Notes: a model not told the origin generated them from the letters alone. Numbered from the stretch's first letter, positions 1-12,456 are shown. The stretch is 64,000 bases of DNA from Isoetes taiwanensis (GCA_021234155.1 JAJEKV010000081.1:4060606-4124605), one strand, 5' to 3'. Numbers and translations are program-made.

Positions 1-2045
1 TGCATGTTCAGGCTATCAGACGCAGGTTGGAGCCAAGCATTTTTGAATAACACACCATCAATATGTATGCTTAAAATGTGGTAGCATAATAGATGCCCTG
101 AAAGTGTTTGAGATTATTACCTTGGGCAAATGTTCACGGACTTCTTTAATTACAGCATATGCACACAGTGGAGATGGTAGGAAGGCCCTGGAACTTTTCC
201 ATCAAATGAAGCAAGAAGGTGTGATGCCAACTCGAGTGACTTTTGTTAGCCTAAATGCTTGTTTAAGCCATCAGCAATGCATTTTTGGAGTATGGTAAGC
301 ATATTCACGCTGACATTCTAAGGGCAGGCTGTCAGTCGGATATTTTTGTTTCCAGTACCCTTATAGACATGTGTATGCCAAGTGTGGCATCATGGAGTGT
401 GCAACAAGTCTTTGACAGAATGTTAACATGGAACATTGTGTCTTTGAAATGCAATGGCTGCAGGATATGCCAACAAAGATGATGGCCATGAGGCTTTTTG
501 GTTCTTTTTAAGCAAATGTGTCAGCATGGCATAAAAAGCAAATGAAATTACCTGCTACGCCCTTTTGTGCATGTATTAGGGTTGTTGGCTCATGTATGGA
601 AAGCGGGATGCATGCAAATATTCTTCAATCTGGGCTTGACCTGTACACTTTATTGGCAATAGTCTCACTGATATGTATGCTATGTTGGGACATTGAGTTT
701 GTACCAAATGTGTTTTGAAAGAATGCCTTTATGGAATACCATCTCATGGAATACAATTATTGCAGGATAAGGCGACTAATTTTATAAAGACAATGAACTT
801 TTGGGAAGGATGCAACGAGCATGCTTGACATTTGATGCATTCACGTTTGTCAAGTGTTCTTAGCGCGTGGAAATGGAATGTTGGAACACGGCGTTTGTCC
901 ATGCCTATATTGTAAAACATGCCAGTGAGCCGGATACAAATGTCTCTAGAACACCGGACATGTGGGCGTGAAATGTGGTAGTGTAGATGATGCCGCCTTA
1001 CGCATTTCAAAGGATGCCCCGAAGGTTTACATGGACTCACCGATATCAACATTTCTGCAGCAAGCGGGGAAGGGAACTCGCTATGAAGCTGAAAGCAACG
1101 GGCGGAACATGTTGGAAGCAGATCAGATAACATACCTAAGCATCCTAAGCATCCGGCGATATAATGGCAATACATCGAATTATTGGATTAGAAAAAAAAT
1201 TTTGTCCACTCTAGTATCTTGAAAGTTGATATGGGCCGATATGCTTATCAGTAGTACTCTAGTTGGATATGTATGCCAAGTGTGGAAGCATAGGAGATGC
1301 TTGTCAAGTTTTTGGCAAGATATCACAAAATGTAGTCTCATGGAGTGCTATGATAGGGGACATATCCAGCATGGAAATTGCTTAGAAGCCATTAGGCTTT
1401 TTAGGCAAATGCAGGAAGAAGGAATTAAGCCAAATCAGGTTACATTTATCAGCAAAGATTCTAATGCATGCATGGGAGTATCACATGGAAATGGATTCAT
1501 GCAAAAAGTTTGGAAGCAGGATATGCTTCTATTGGTTCCATAGACAATTCTTTTTAATTGACATGTATGCAAAACGTGGAAGCTTAAATGATGCCCGCCA
1601 GGTATTTGAGAGAATGTGCAAGCCGGACATTGCATTGTGGAATGCAACGATTGCGGGATCTACTCAGCATGGTGAGGCTAGAGAGCCATTTGGTTTGTTT
1701 AATGAAATGCTGCAGGAAGGCTTTAGACCAGATGAAATTACATGGATTTCAATTTTTCTGCATGTAGCCATTCATGCCTCTGGATAGAGGATGCCACTTT
1801 TTCCATTCAATGAGTCAAGACTATAGGATTACACCAGCAGTAGATCATTATGCATGCATGGTGACATCCTTGCTCATGTGGGATGCCTATATGAGGCACG
1901 AGATCCATAGAAGCAATGCCACTCGAACCAGATGCCGTGGTGTGGATGTCCTTCTTGCTGCAAGCAGAGTTTATAAATAATGTAGAAGCTGGAGAGCACT
2001 CTGTTACTTTGTTTGTTGAAGCTGAAGATGTAGCATGTTGCTTCT
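1..2045 (+). pseudogene. Decayed PLS-class PPR gene (E-type), 5' end outside window
   Basis: PPR proteins bind organellar RNA through tandem helical repeats; PLS-class members with an E domain usually act in C-to-U editing. Repeat signatures appear in shifting frames: ALELFHQMKQEG near 187-225, GKHIHADIL near 290-320, RQMQEEGIKPNQVTF near 1400-1447, DARQVFERM near 1590, and an E-motif stretch with EAMPLEPDAVVW near 1911-1946. Frames change many times and stops are frequent, so no long reading frame survives. The repeat order still follows P, L and S spacing, which marks one former gene and not scattered fragments. The left end runs off the window. Non-functional as it stands. Confidence 0.85.
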
Positions 2046-2632
2046 TATGCAGTACGTACCAGAAGATGAAGTGCAGATGAAAACGGCACCTTCTTGCATG
2101 AAGCGCGCTTATGGTTATGCAAGGTAAAAAGACATGCTTTCATTTTCGGATCAGATTGAAATTAAGCAACCCCACTATTGTAGGGCAAAGCTGGATAGTG
2201 ATTTCAAAACTGGAAGGTCGTCAAATTTTACCAGTTATACTTCATGAGAAAAAAACATGGGATGGGCGCCCATAAAGATGTCCTCATTGTTGAAGCAGGT
2301 ATTGATGCATAAAATTTATTTCTGTTTGGTTCATTGACTAACGCTTATATTTAACCAGCGCCTGATAATATGATGTCCCCTGTTGTCGTCCATATATGGC
2401 CAGATATGATACTCAAGCATATGTGATGGAAAGAGGGTATGGAGGAATCCTGCTCTCACTTTTGTGAGCAGCTCCTACTGCTAATTTCAAAACAGCGCTT
2501 TTAAATGTTAAATACCCTAATGTTACTTTTCATCATTCTAAAAAGGCAGTCGACTTGAGTTCTCATATATCGAACAGTTCTCGGTTCCTGATACTCCCTT
2601 GCTTATAATTCCATTAATACAACTTTATATGT

Positions 2633-3027
2633 GATTGAGTGCAAGACAAGAGGTACAAGTTGTTGAGGTAAAAAACAGATTTAGACTAGAAGTTTGTAAT
2701 AAAAAAAAGTTCCAATATGGGAGAATACTTCCTGACTTGTCCAATTAAGGAAATTTTGTTACAGACTTGAAAATTAATTGGTTTGCACGTCAAGTCATAT
2801 TTGCTTTTAAAATAATATGATTGAATGCAAGGCGAGAGGTACAAGTTGAGGTAAAACAGATCTAGGCTGGAAGTTTGCATATAAAGAATAATGTTTTATC
2901 AGGAATTTAGGATTTAAGAATACTGTCCATTAGGATAATGGATAAAAATTTGTGACAACATGAGAAAGTTAAAAAATTCATGTGGCTTGCACATTAAGCC
3001 ATATTTGCTTTTAAAAATTTTAAATTT
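2633..3027. repeat. Diverged tandem duplication, two units of about 190 bp
   Basis: Unit A starts at 2633 and unit B at 2819. Both open with GATTGA(G/A)TGCAAG, then AGGTACAAGTTG, then a CAGAT..AG.CT.GAAGTTTG block. Both close with a TTTGCTTTTAAAA segment preceded by TTGCAC. The middles have diverged with indels. No coding potential is visible; it lies between two PPR pseudogenes. Confidence 0.7.
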
Positions 3028-3029
3028 AC

Positions 3030-3735
3030 ATCCTAGAAACAAGTCTGCACAATCGCTTTGCAGTGCAGGAGAATTTTTACAGCACTCCAGTAAAAGTTGT
3101 CCCACAAGATTAAAGGAGTTTATGGGGACTGATAGGAAGTTGAACAGGTGCATTCAGCATTTCGCAAATAAACTTGAGAGGTAGAAGGCACTTGGCATGA
3201 TGCTGTAGAGTCAATGGGGGAAACATTACAATGTCTAAGGGTCAATTCATTGATCTCAGGAACTTCCTAACATTTCCTCACAAACATGCTATGGTGTTTG
3301 GGAGTCTTCATTAATTTCAACAGCAATTTCAATACAGGCACCTGGAAATGAAGATGCAAAATTGAGAGGTTTTGAGCCACTAAGTGTTGCAATGTGAAAC
3401 TGATGGAGGCACAGTAGCTTGCTTCCTTGTTCTTTTTTCCTCTAGTCCTCCTCTTCTTCACTATCGCCAGCCTTCATATAATTGGTTTTGCTCATATACC
3501 TCCCAATGATATCCAGAAGTAGCAAAGGTGTGATGGCAACCACTAACCCCTGATTATGTCATCATAGCATTTGTGAACACACACACTGTTGTTGTTTGAA
3601 ACAGCACATGATCCTTCACAATGTACATGGTTAGAAAAGCACTTGAGATAGCTGCCTTGCCAGAGCACCTCTTTGTCTGAGCATATGTTGAATTTGAACA
3701 ATATATTTTGCAGGTCCTGTGGTTTAAGCAAATGA
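3030..3735. other. Intergenic stretch
   Basis: No recognisable gene. Short open frames here have no family signature. The right end borders the C-terminus of the minus-strand PPR-DYW pseudogene. Confidence 0.5.
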
Positions 3736-3743
3736 CACATCAT

Positions 3744-6711
3744 AAATATATCACCACAAGAGCATAAAACCATCTTTGGAAATGGTGCACACAATGGGTG
3801 TCACTTTAACAATAATCTCCCCGCCTTTCAATCCTGATACAATCTTACTTACATTGTGGCAGTCATTACACATTCTCAAATTTTGTTATACGCAATGATT
3901 GACCTGGTGCTGTATTTAGAAGCCCAAAGGCTATGGCCTGTTTTTCTGCATGCCCGCATAATGCTATTTCTTTCTGCTCATCAGAAATGGGTCTCAGAAC
4001 CAGATCTAGCCCGCACATGCCCTTCTTCCTTCAATCTAGAACATAAGATTTCTAGCATTGACATTTCACTGCTTCTCGTTATCAACTACCATGAACTCGT
4101 GCACTTTTAATCCCACCTCTATCAATGCCAATGCAGGTTTTTTTAACTTGTTATGCTTTCAAGAGCAGCCCTGATTTCATATGCATCATCCAACCTGCCA
4201 GCGTTAGCATAAATGTTTGCCATGAGAATGTACGGACTTGCATCTTTTAAATTCATGTGAAGTAGCTGCTTAAAGCACTTCATTTCCTAGCCTCTACTTC
4301 CCCATATGTTTTACAGGCACTGAGCAAAGCAACCCATGTTTCCTCAGAGGGAGAAAAGACTCTGGTTTCAAGAAACTTCTCTGCCTCACATAAATAACCT
4401 GATTGTGCAAGAAGAAAACCATACATGTATAGTGCTTGATTGATGGTGTAATACTGTATTTGTCTATCATCAACTTGAAAAGTCATATCCCTCCACTAAC
4501 AGGTTTGCATGACTACATGCACTAAGAAGAGAAGTAAATGTAATGCCATTTGGCTTCACCCATTTGCTGCTGCATATCCTCAAAACATTGTAAAGCCATG
4601 TCACATTTATTATTAGTGCCATATCCTTTATCATTGCAGACCATGATATAGTATCTCGAATTGAAAGATTGTCGAATACCTTTTGTGCCTCAATAAATGA
4701 ACCACATTTGAAGTACATGTCAACTAAAGTGTTTCCAATATAAAGGTCCTCCTGAATCCACATTCTGAGACTTTCCTATGTAATTCTGTCCCCTTGTCTA
4801 TGGCTCCTATGTTACCACAAGCATTCAAGACACAAGCAAAAAGTAATTTCATTTGAGAGACTCCTCTATTTGCATTTGTTCAAAAACATTGTAGAGCCTC
4901 CTGTGTAAGTCCATGCTCAGCGTGATCCAGCAATCAATGCACTCCATAACACAACGCTCCATTTGGCATATTGTTAAAGACATCCTGAGCATCTAAAAAC
5001 GCACCACATTTGACAAACATATTGATCAAACTGCTTCCAACATGAAGATCCTTTTACAAGTCCTTTGTTTCAATATTATTCTTATGCCTCTGCCTTCATC
5101 TATTATTGCTCCTATATTTCCACAAGCTTTCAAAACACAGGTAAGGGTAGGAACATCTGGAGAGACATTTTGTAAGACCATCTGCTCAAAGCACTTCAGT
5201 GCTGCACCTCCAAGTCCATTTTCTACATAACCTGATAGAAGTGCTTTCCATGACCTGACATCCCTCAGGCAGCTTGTCAAATACTTCCTCTGCTTCTGCA
5301 AGTGAGGCACATGTAGCATACATGTCCACCAAAGCATTACCAACCAGAGGTCCGTGATCAATCCCGCTTTGTCTGATCATAGTGTGTACCTGTCGACCTT
5401 TTACCTATGGCTCCTATGCTGCCAAGCCTTCAAAATAGAGATATAAGTGATAATATTTGGTGAGATGCCTGCTTGCTGCATCTGTTCAAAACATTGACTG
5501 CTTCCCTGGACATGTCCATGTTCACTATAGCTGGCAATTAATGCAGGTATGACACAACATCTCAAGTATGAGATTTTGAAAACTTTCCGCCTCCACAAAT
5601 GATCCACATTTAGCATACATGTCAACCAACGTATTTCCAACCTGCAAATGTCTTGCAAGCCCTTTTCTTAAGATCTCCCCTTATGTAATTCACGCCCTTG
5701 TCTAAAGAACCAGTGATGCCACATGCTTTTAAAACACCAGTGAAGGTGATTGCATCTGGAGATATGCCTTCCAGTCGCATCTGTTCAAAAGACACCAGCG
5801 CTCTATGACCAAGGCCATTTTTCGACACATCCCGCAATTATTGAATTCCAGGATACAACATCATGAAATGATAATTTATCGAACACTTTTTGTGCCTCTT
5901 CAAAAACCGCATCTGGAATACATGCTCACTAATGTGCTAGCAACATTTAGATTTCTTTCAAACCCCGCCATTTTATTTCCATGTAACTTGCAGAGATTGC
6001 ATACATCATCGATGCCCACAAGCTTTCAAAACATTGATAAAAGCAACTGCATCTGGAGAGATGCCATTCAATTGCATTTGCTTAAAACATTTTAATGCCT
6101 CCTGCCCTTGCCCATGTTCAGCATATCCCGCCATTATGCACTCCATGACACGACGTCACCTAACAGGCAGTCCATCAAAGACAGCTCGAAGCCTCCAAAA
6201 GCAATCCACATTTGGCATACATGTCCACCAAAGCATTTCCAACATATTGATTTTCCTCAAAGCCTAGGTGTTTGATATCTCTGTGGATTTTCCGTCCATT
6301 TTCTATATCCTTTAGCATAGTACATGCTTTCACTAGTGCCATAAAGGTATGACTACCAGGATGTGAACCATCAATTTGCATTCTTTGGTAGAGTTTCAAG
6401 GCATACTTCATTGCCCACACTGCGTGCATGCTAATATAAGAGAAGTCCAGGAATGCTCATTGTGATAAATCAGCCTCTCAAAACCTGTTGGCATCAAACG
6501 CATTTCCACATTCCACAAACATTGGCACAATATAGTTTCCAACAGCTCTGTGAGCTTCAAGGCCATGATCACAAATGTGTATGCACACGCTTAGCATATG
6601 CTGATTTTGTTTCTTTCTGCACTTCTGCAAGGTCAAAATAAAGTCTTCTATTGAAGGTAGCAGGATCCCCTGGTCCAAAACAGAGAGGGCCTCTATGCTT
6701 AGCATCTCCAA
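3744..6711 (-). pseudogene. Decayed PPR-DYW gene
   Basis: DYW-type PPR proteins are organellar RNA editing factors whose C-terminal DYW domain is a cytidine-deaminase fold. Reading right to left, broken frames show PPR repeats such as GNALVDMYAKCGLLLEA (near 6190-6250), GNALVDMYATCASLAEAEEV (near 5280-5340) and NTLVDMYFKCGSFIEAQKVF (near 4670-4735). Then come an E-like segment (ETWVALLSACKTYGEVEA, near 4290-4345) and a DYW region. The latter keeps HAEKQAIAFGLLNTAPG (near 3890-3940), with the deaminase H-x-E, then CNDCH after a one-base frameshift, and ends CSCGDIF instead of the usual CSCGDYW. At least eight frame changes separate these blocks. The 5' frame opens at 6711 only because of an upstream stop, so the true start is uncertain. 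Confidence 0.88.
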
Positions 6712-7395
6712 AATATTGTTTTTTCAACAAGTGACCAGGAAGATTACGAGGGATTAAGGAGCCTTTGTCAAGTTCACATGGACTATCTCCTTTATCCGTT
6801 TCTTTTTCTTGCCATTTTCCACCACGCCTTTAACTTTAGAATCGACCCAGGTAGGCCTCCTCCCTATGTCTAGAACCAGTATGCGTTTTGGGTTTTGTCT
6901 GTAACTGAGAAAATCTTTGTCTGAGATGACTATTATTCAAAGAAAAAAAATACAAAAGTTATATTGTTTACCTTGATCCTCGTGTTATCCAAACGCACTG
7001 AAGAATTTGGATTGTGGCCATGGCATAAGCCTGCTCTACACGAGCCATAAGAATCTAACAAATTCTGATTCGCAATAGTGCAAAACCCATGCTCCAACGG
7101 ATTATTTAAGGACCAAAACAGGTTTTGAATGGATGAGAAGCTACCAACATTGGTGTGTCCTGAAACGTTGTAAGATCTTCATTCAGAGAGAGCGAACTTC
7201 CTATAGCGTTCAAAACCGCCGGAAGGCAAGAATGAGGACCTCCAGAACTGAGATTGAGATGGCCCTGTTGCAGTGCCCCGATCAGCCCTCAAATGGAGCC
7301 CCCTAGTGGGCAGTAGAATGGGTACACCACGAAAACGTTCATCCGAAAGCTAATTTGTCCGTGCTCTAGGTATGTATTAGATAATTTTGGGGGAA

Positions 7396-7470
7396 GGATT
7401 CCGCCTGAGAATTTTCCGCCAGTGCTCCGCCGAGGCTGGCGGGTGGCCGAAAAATTCTCAGGCGGAATCC
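7396..7470. repeat. Perfect 20-bp inverted repeat with second inner stem
   Basis: The arm at 7396-7415 (GGATTCCGCCTGAGAATTTT) is exactly complementary to 7451-7470. A further 7-bp stem (CCGCCAG at 7416-7422, CTGGCGG at 7436-7442) lies inside, with an 8-base bulge on the right side and a 13-base loop. The folded form would be very stable. It may be a foldback element, a MITE core or a small-RNA hairpin; nothing seen decides. Confidence 0.85.
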
Positions 7471-7525
7471 TGACCGCCTGAAAATATAAACGTAGTAACC
7501 ATTTGCTTGAAATTATGGAAGAGGT

Positions 7526-7562
7526 AATTTTAAGGGACTGGAATTTTCAATCCCTTAAAATT
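7526..7562. repeat. Perfect 12-bp inverted repeat
   Basis: AATTTTAAGGGA at 7526-7537 pairs perfectly with 7551-7562 across a 13-base loop. It sits 56 bp to the right of the larger hairpin and could belong to the same structured element. Confidence 0.7.
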
Positions 7563-8146
7563 CTTTACGAAATTTTGACCAGCTTCGATTTAGCCCGCGG
7601 AGCGCATCTTTGTACCTATAGCAGCTTCGCCTTCAATTTTGTTTCTTGAATTTCACACCGATTTTTCCTTTCGATTCAGTGCCTGTCTTTATGCGTCTAT
7701 GATGCACAAAACAAGCTTGGCTATGGCCTCCTGTCCCTCAGATGCCCTTGTCTATGCCCTCGTTTATGAATGGTGGCTAGCCCCGTGGCGCCCTCCTCCC
7801 AAAAATAGACAAAAAAGCATTGATTCGACCTTTGTCTAATGGGTTTCGGCGATGATGATTTTTGAGGGCCTCAGAATGAGGAGGCTACGCCCAAAAAACC
7901 CGCCGACACTACGCCGACATAAAATTTCATTGCTTAAAACCCGGGCCAAACAGGCGAATTTTGAAGCCGGTTAAAATTTCAGATATGAAAAAAATTTTCC
8001 CAAGATTTTTGTGAACTTTTTGTGAATGGCTATGGCGGAGGACCGTGAACGCCTATGGCAGAGGAATGGCTATGGCCATGGCTACGTTTCTAAGCAGAAG
8101 TCTTCTTTCTCCCAAGATTTTTTTAGAGAACATACGTAGATTTTTC

Positions 8147-9340
8147 CATAGAATAGAATAGAATAGAATATGATTTTATCGTCCACGGAGACCAACCGCC
8201 TATGGGACCCAAGGCATAAAGAGAGAGCAAAGAAAAGCGACACTACCGTGATTAAAACCCTCACCGGCGGGTTTTGGGAAAACCTTAGTAGCAATAAGGA
8301 TGCCGACATATTGCACCTTATATACATAATCACAAGTACAAGAGGTTAATGTCTAGTGGGGGCATAACCGAGTCCGCTGATCCATTACCTCCCGGAGGGT
8401 ACGATCCCAACAAGCCTACATGAGGCCGCGGCTCAAAAGTTCCTATAAGGCCCGATACATAAATTCAATCGAAAGCATACCGAGCCCGATATGCTCGTGA
8501 CGGACAGCCCGGAGGGCGGATTTTCATCCTCACGGCGCTCTGGACAAAGATCGACAGACTCGGCCCTCACGCCGGCCCCCAATCCATCTCCCCGCCTCAA
8601 TGCGAGGTGGTGCACCCGTAATCACCACCGCTTTTCATGGGTAGATGGGTGCGCAGTAGTGGTGGGGCCCCTCGTGAGCATGGGATTAACCTCGCCGTCG
8701 ATAATTTGCCACCTTGACATGTGATGGCCTCTCAAGATCCCAAAGCTTGGCCATGAAGCAAGCATCCAAGTATCAAGGCAAGGCTGCCTTCTGTATGACC
8801 GTCCACATCTCAGTGCCTCGCACATTCCATAGCGAACCACTGGGCTTGCTTGTCTTTCCAAAGAAGCTTTGAGTCGCCGCTGGGCCCATCGCCATCGCTA
8901 AAGCAAGGTTGGGCAAAAGCTTCATCCATAGCCACCACCTTCGAAGTAAATACGTGACGCTCCAAATAAGCAGCCTCTCAGAATGGAAGGAAGTCTGCCT
9001 CGAGCAAGATCCGACATGGGACCGCGGGATTTCACTCCCAGCTGCCCTGCCAAGAAGGCCTTCTCAGACTGCCTAGATCGCTCCAAGTGGTGAGGGATAT
9101 CATCGCCCCTTACACTTCTCGCCCCCATAGAGGAGGACCGGCTCAACCAAGGCCCCCAACAAGTGTGCCTCGGTGACCCCATGCATACCGCTTTGTGATC
9201 AAGAGTTTTTTATTGCATACAGTGGCTTTCCAAACAGAGGACCCGTGAACCCGATGGATGCATCCCGGCAGGTGGTGGTAGTAGCAAACTCAATGCCCAA
9301 ATATTTATAAGACTCGAGCCACCCGTCAAAAGCACAATAT
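8147..9340 (-). mobile_element. LINE 3' fragment with (TATTC)n tail
   Basis: By eye, 8560-9335 aligns collinearly with 45.74-46.35 kb, the region downstream of the reverse transcriptase in the minus-strand LINE there. Shared blocks include the text around GAGGTGGTG, CATGGG.AGATGGGTG and AAATATTTATAAG/AAATATTTGTAGG. In this orientation the left end is the element's 3' end. It finishes in four GAATA units at 8151-8170, which is TATTC repeated on the element strand, a microsatellite-type LINE tail and not poly(A). No intact frame survives. The boundary at 9340 is approximate. Confidence 0.6.
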
Positions 9341-9359
9341 AGTGTCTCAAAAAGTCGAA

Positions 9360-10310
9360 TTTCTAACTACAAAAAATAGTTAAAAACGTAGTGGGTTTGT
9401 TAGGTTGTATTTTGAATTTTGCTAAAAATTAAGGGGAAAACGAGGGATTCTGGCTCGAGGAAATAGCAAGAAACGAGAATGGGAGGGAATTTTCCTTCCG
9501 ACTCTCTAGCTCTCCTCCACTGCACGGTTTACCCCATTTCGGCCTTTTTAGCTCTCTTCATAACTCAGACTTTGTTGCAAGGTATGCACGCTTCTCAGGT
9601 TTCTTCGTCGCCATGGCAAAATGGCATCGTGATAAAGCTCAATTAATTTCTTTATTTGCGTGTATATTTGCTCAATTTATATGACCTTTTGTTAGCTCTA
9701 CTCTACCATTTTGATTTCTTGCTTTTGCAATGTTTGCATACATCTCCATGCTTCTCAAATGTAACCTTTAGACCAATTAATATTTCTTGTTATTTGTCCT
9801 TCTTATATTGCCATTGTATTTCATGTTATAATGTTATGTTATATATTGAACATTTCGCCTCTCTAGCTCTCCAATCGAATCAAATACTTGAAGAAAAGTA
9901 TGTACTCATCTCAATTTTCTGCTTTGCCATCATGTATGTTACGTGTAGTTTCATTCTTTTGTTGAAGATGCAATACTAAGAAGAACGGAATTTAGAATGG
10001 GAAAGTAATCCGACAAAATGGCATCGTGATAAAACTTCCTATATTTTTATTTCTTCCTTTAGATTTTATGTGATAGATGTAAGACTTTAATCATGGTAAG
10101 CCCGATCCCTTAAGGTTGTGATGCTGATTTCGGAGGCAGAGACAGATCGCTTTTGATAATTTGTTGTGATAGGCAATAGATGGAGTCTTTTATAGATAGG
10201 CAATAGATGCACCTCTTAGACCATAGTATTTTTTTGTCCTTATATTGCAATTGTATTTTATGATGTCGTAAATCTAATGTAAAGTTGCATTAACAAAGTC
10301 ATCACTTTGT
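9360..10310. other. AT-rich stretch without a recognisable gene
   Basis: Open frames such as 9656-9979 are hydrophobic and low in complexity and look like chance. The phrase AAAATGGCATCGTGATAAA occurs twice (near 9618 and 10016), which hints at an old local duplication. Confidence 0.4.
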
Positions 10311-10316
10311 GATCTC

Positions 10317-10790
10317 ATGGAAGCGGTTCCAAATCATGCGATTCCCGATTTGAGTGACAAAGGCTTTACCTATAAAGAGTTGTATAGATCGAAAGGCATG
10401 TTGATGATAATGAGATGCTAAGATGTGGGGTCCGAAGGTAAATGGAAAGGCTTGTTACAGTTCAAATTATTAAAGGAAAACAAGAAGGAAGAATTCTTGT
10501 CATTATACAAAAAAATACATGATCGAACCAAGGTTTTAGGAGGGCAAAATACCCCAAATCGGGTAATGGCATTTCGCTACATTGTAATGGGCGGAAATAG
10601 ACCGGATGAGCTTCTATGAGCATGCAAAATCAGCTTCAAAAAGTAGAGCACTTGCAAACAATGTGGATGATGAGCTAGAAAGTGGCACGGTAAACGCATT
10701 CTCCAAAGGGTTTGTCTCCCACCGCACCGCCGGTTCCTCACAAGTTAACTTCACAAAACCTTGGTAGCTCCAACGCGACAAATGATGCCA
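10317..10790 (+). pseudogene. Unrecognised degenerate coding segment
   Basis: An ATG at 10317 opens a 34-codon charged segment. A downstream frame at 10425-10616 contains GLLQFKLLKENKKEEFLSLY, and the same frame continues past one stop as a charged stretch to about 10765. The amino-acid balance looks protein-like. I do not recognise the family. It lies upstream of the coiled-coil/RING-like segment and may have been an exon of the same gene. Confidence 0.35.
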
Positions 10791-10867
10791 ATTATGCAAA
10801 TGTGTAAAATCCGTGTATTATTCAACTCTAGTTTTTATATTCATTTATTCTATTACCTCCATTGTCA

Positions 10868-11258
10868 TAGTAATTTTAGTCCGATTTTAAGTGTAAGTCT
10901 AATTAAGTCTTAATCTAAGTCTAAGTCCGCCTAACTCTAAGTCCTCAGAAAGTCTAAATTAGTCTAATTGCCTAAGTCTCTGTAAGTCTAAGTCGGCCTA
11001 ACTCCTGCCTAAGTCCTGCCTTTAGTCCGAGTCGGGCCTAATTTTGCCTAAGTCCGGCCCAAGTCTAAGTCAGGCCTAGTCTAATTGCCTAAGTCTAAGT
11101 CACCTAAGTCTATCTAAGTCTAAGTGTAAGTCCGCTCTAAGTATGTCTTAGTCTGCTAGTGTAAGTCTAAGTCGGGCCTAAATCAAGATCTAAGTCACCC
11201 GCCTAAGTCCTGCTCTAAGTCTAAGTCACCTAAGTCACCATTCCGCCTAAGTTATGTT
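10868..11258. repeat. Degenerate CTAAGT-type hexamer tract
   Basis: About 390 bp are built almost wholly from TAAGTC/AAGTCT units with interspersed CCGCC or CCTG variants. Phase slips often, so this is cryptic simplicity and not a clean microsatellite. No coding potential. It separates two protein-like segments and could be intronic. Confidence 0.85.
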
Positions 11259-11483
11259 TTTAATCTAATTATCTTCTTGCATTATAGAAATGTCAAGGAT
11301 CTTGAAGGAATGGATTGCAAATGCGTAACATGATGTCACAAAACCGACACTTGAACCGCGAATCGCATGATGATAAGTGCTTTGACATAAGAGAAAATAT
11401 GAAAGATCTAGAAGTTAAACAGTTCGCTTGACCACCGAAATAAAAAGTATCGCGGATTTGATAACACAAATATCAAGTGCAAA

Positions 11484-12290
11484 GAAAGGAAGGTGTTGAG
11501 GCAAATATTGACCTTCAAATCGTGGAACTTGAAGAGGTGCGCTTAGCTTTGAGTCAAGCATCAAAAGACTTGTCAATCTCCGAAATTTGTAGAGATGCGA
11601 GCTGAGCAGCTTGAACAACTTGAGGCCCCGCCTTACGAGGCTTTTGGCAGCTCGCCAAATTATGTGCCTAACCATTTCAGCTTAAGTCCCTCTTTGCCAC
11701 AAACGCTTGTTCTTGGTGCTAGCGTAAATGAATATTCAATCAATTTGAAGGAAACATGCCCATTTTGTGAAAGATCACTCAATACTAGTGAGATGCTTCT
11801 ACCAAATATAATTGTTGAGTGCAAGCATGCATATCATGTCACATGTCGCCTAGCGATTTCGTGTAGCATCTTCCCATCTATAATTTTTAAATTTGTAGGA
11901 TTATCTAACATAGTTTTTCTTGTGTAGTGGCACTACGATGTGTTTATGAGAGCGGTTGTGGACATAGCATGTCGATAATTGGTTGTTTTTTTCTTGGTTT
12001 AAAGAAGCATCATGGGACCAAGATTAATATGATAGCATATTCAATGGTTGGTCTATATGCATTTTTTTTTTCATCTTCATTTAGTATGTTTTTAATGATT
12101 GCTGGTTTGATATTGGAACAGAAAATTTGCCTTCAAAAGGCATTGGCTCCACTCCAGCATCCTTATCATTTATCAAAGAGCATAAGCTTGTGCCTAGACG
12201 TTTGAGCAGAGCTTTAACAACTACCGAGGATGTGCATGTGATCAATGATGTTTCTGAAGACGAAGAAATTGACAACAATGATGGTAAGTG
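11484..12290 (+). pseudogene. Degenerate coiled-coil plus RING-H2-like segment
   Basis: Around 11490-11597 one frame reads as a charged heptad-like helix (DLQIVELEEVRLALSQASKD). A frameshift leads into 11595-11927, which holds CPFC, about 20 residues, then CKHAYHVTC: C-x2-C ... C-x-H-x2-H-x2-C, the first six ligands of a RING-H2 finger. The last C-x2-C pair is not clear; CVYESGCGH after a possible intron (acceptor near 11926) is the nearest candidate. RING-H2 proteins are usually ubiquitin ligases, but with the ligand set incomplete this is only a resemblance. It lies just upstream of the FCP1-like relic and might be the same transcription unit. Confidence 0.45.
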
Positions 12291-12370
12291 AAGTCATTCC
12301 TAGATTGCTAGTAATGATTGTTGGTTCCTACATTCCAAGATTCATGTCTTTTGATTGCTAGTTTTTTAAT

Positions 12371-12454
12371 TTATGTATGATCTAGATATTCAAGGCCACC
12401 ATGACAATGTTATTTTTTTTTATTTATGTATGATCCAAATTATTCAAGGCCACT
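12371..12454. repeat. Short tandem duplication
   Basis: TTTATGTATGATC followed by ATTCAAGGCCAC occurs twice, about 53 bp apart, separated by a T-rich tract. Probably replication slippage inside an intron. Confidence 0.7.
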
Positions 12455-12456
12455 CA

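Larger units (their letters stand above)
6790..8140. other. Non-coding stretch with hairpins
   Basis: No gene family is recognisable on either strand. The stretch holds two perfect inverted repeats, listed separately, and GC-richer patches near 7390-7480 and 7890-7930. The open frame at 7639-7839 has no signature and is probably chance. Confidence 0.5.

Noticed and set aside
9656-9979. 107-codon hydrophobic open frame
   Set aside because: Phe/Leu/Tyr-rich translation of AT-rich DNA without a motif or supporting context.
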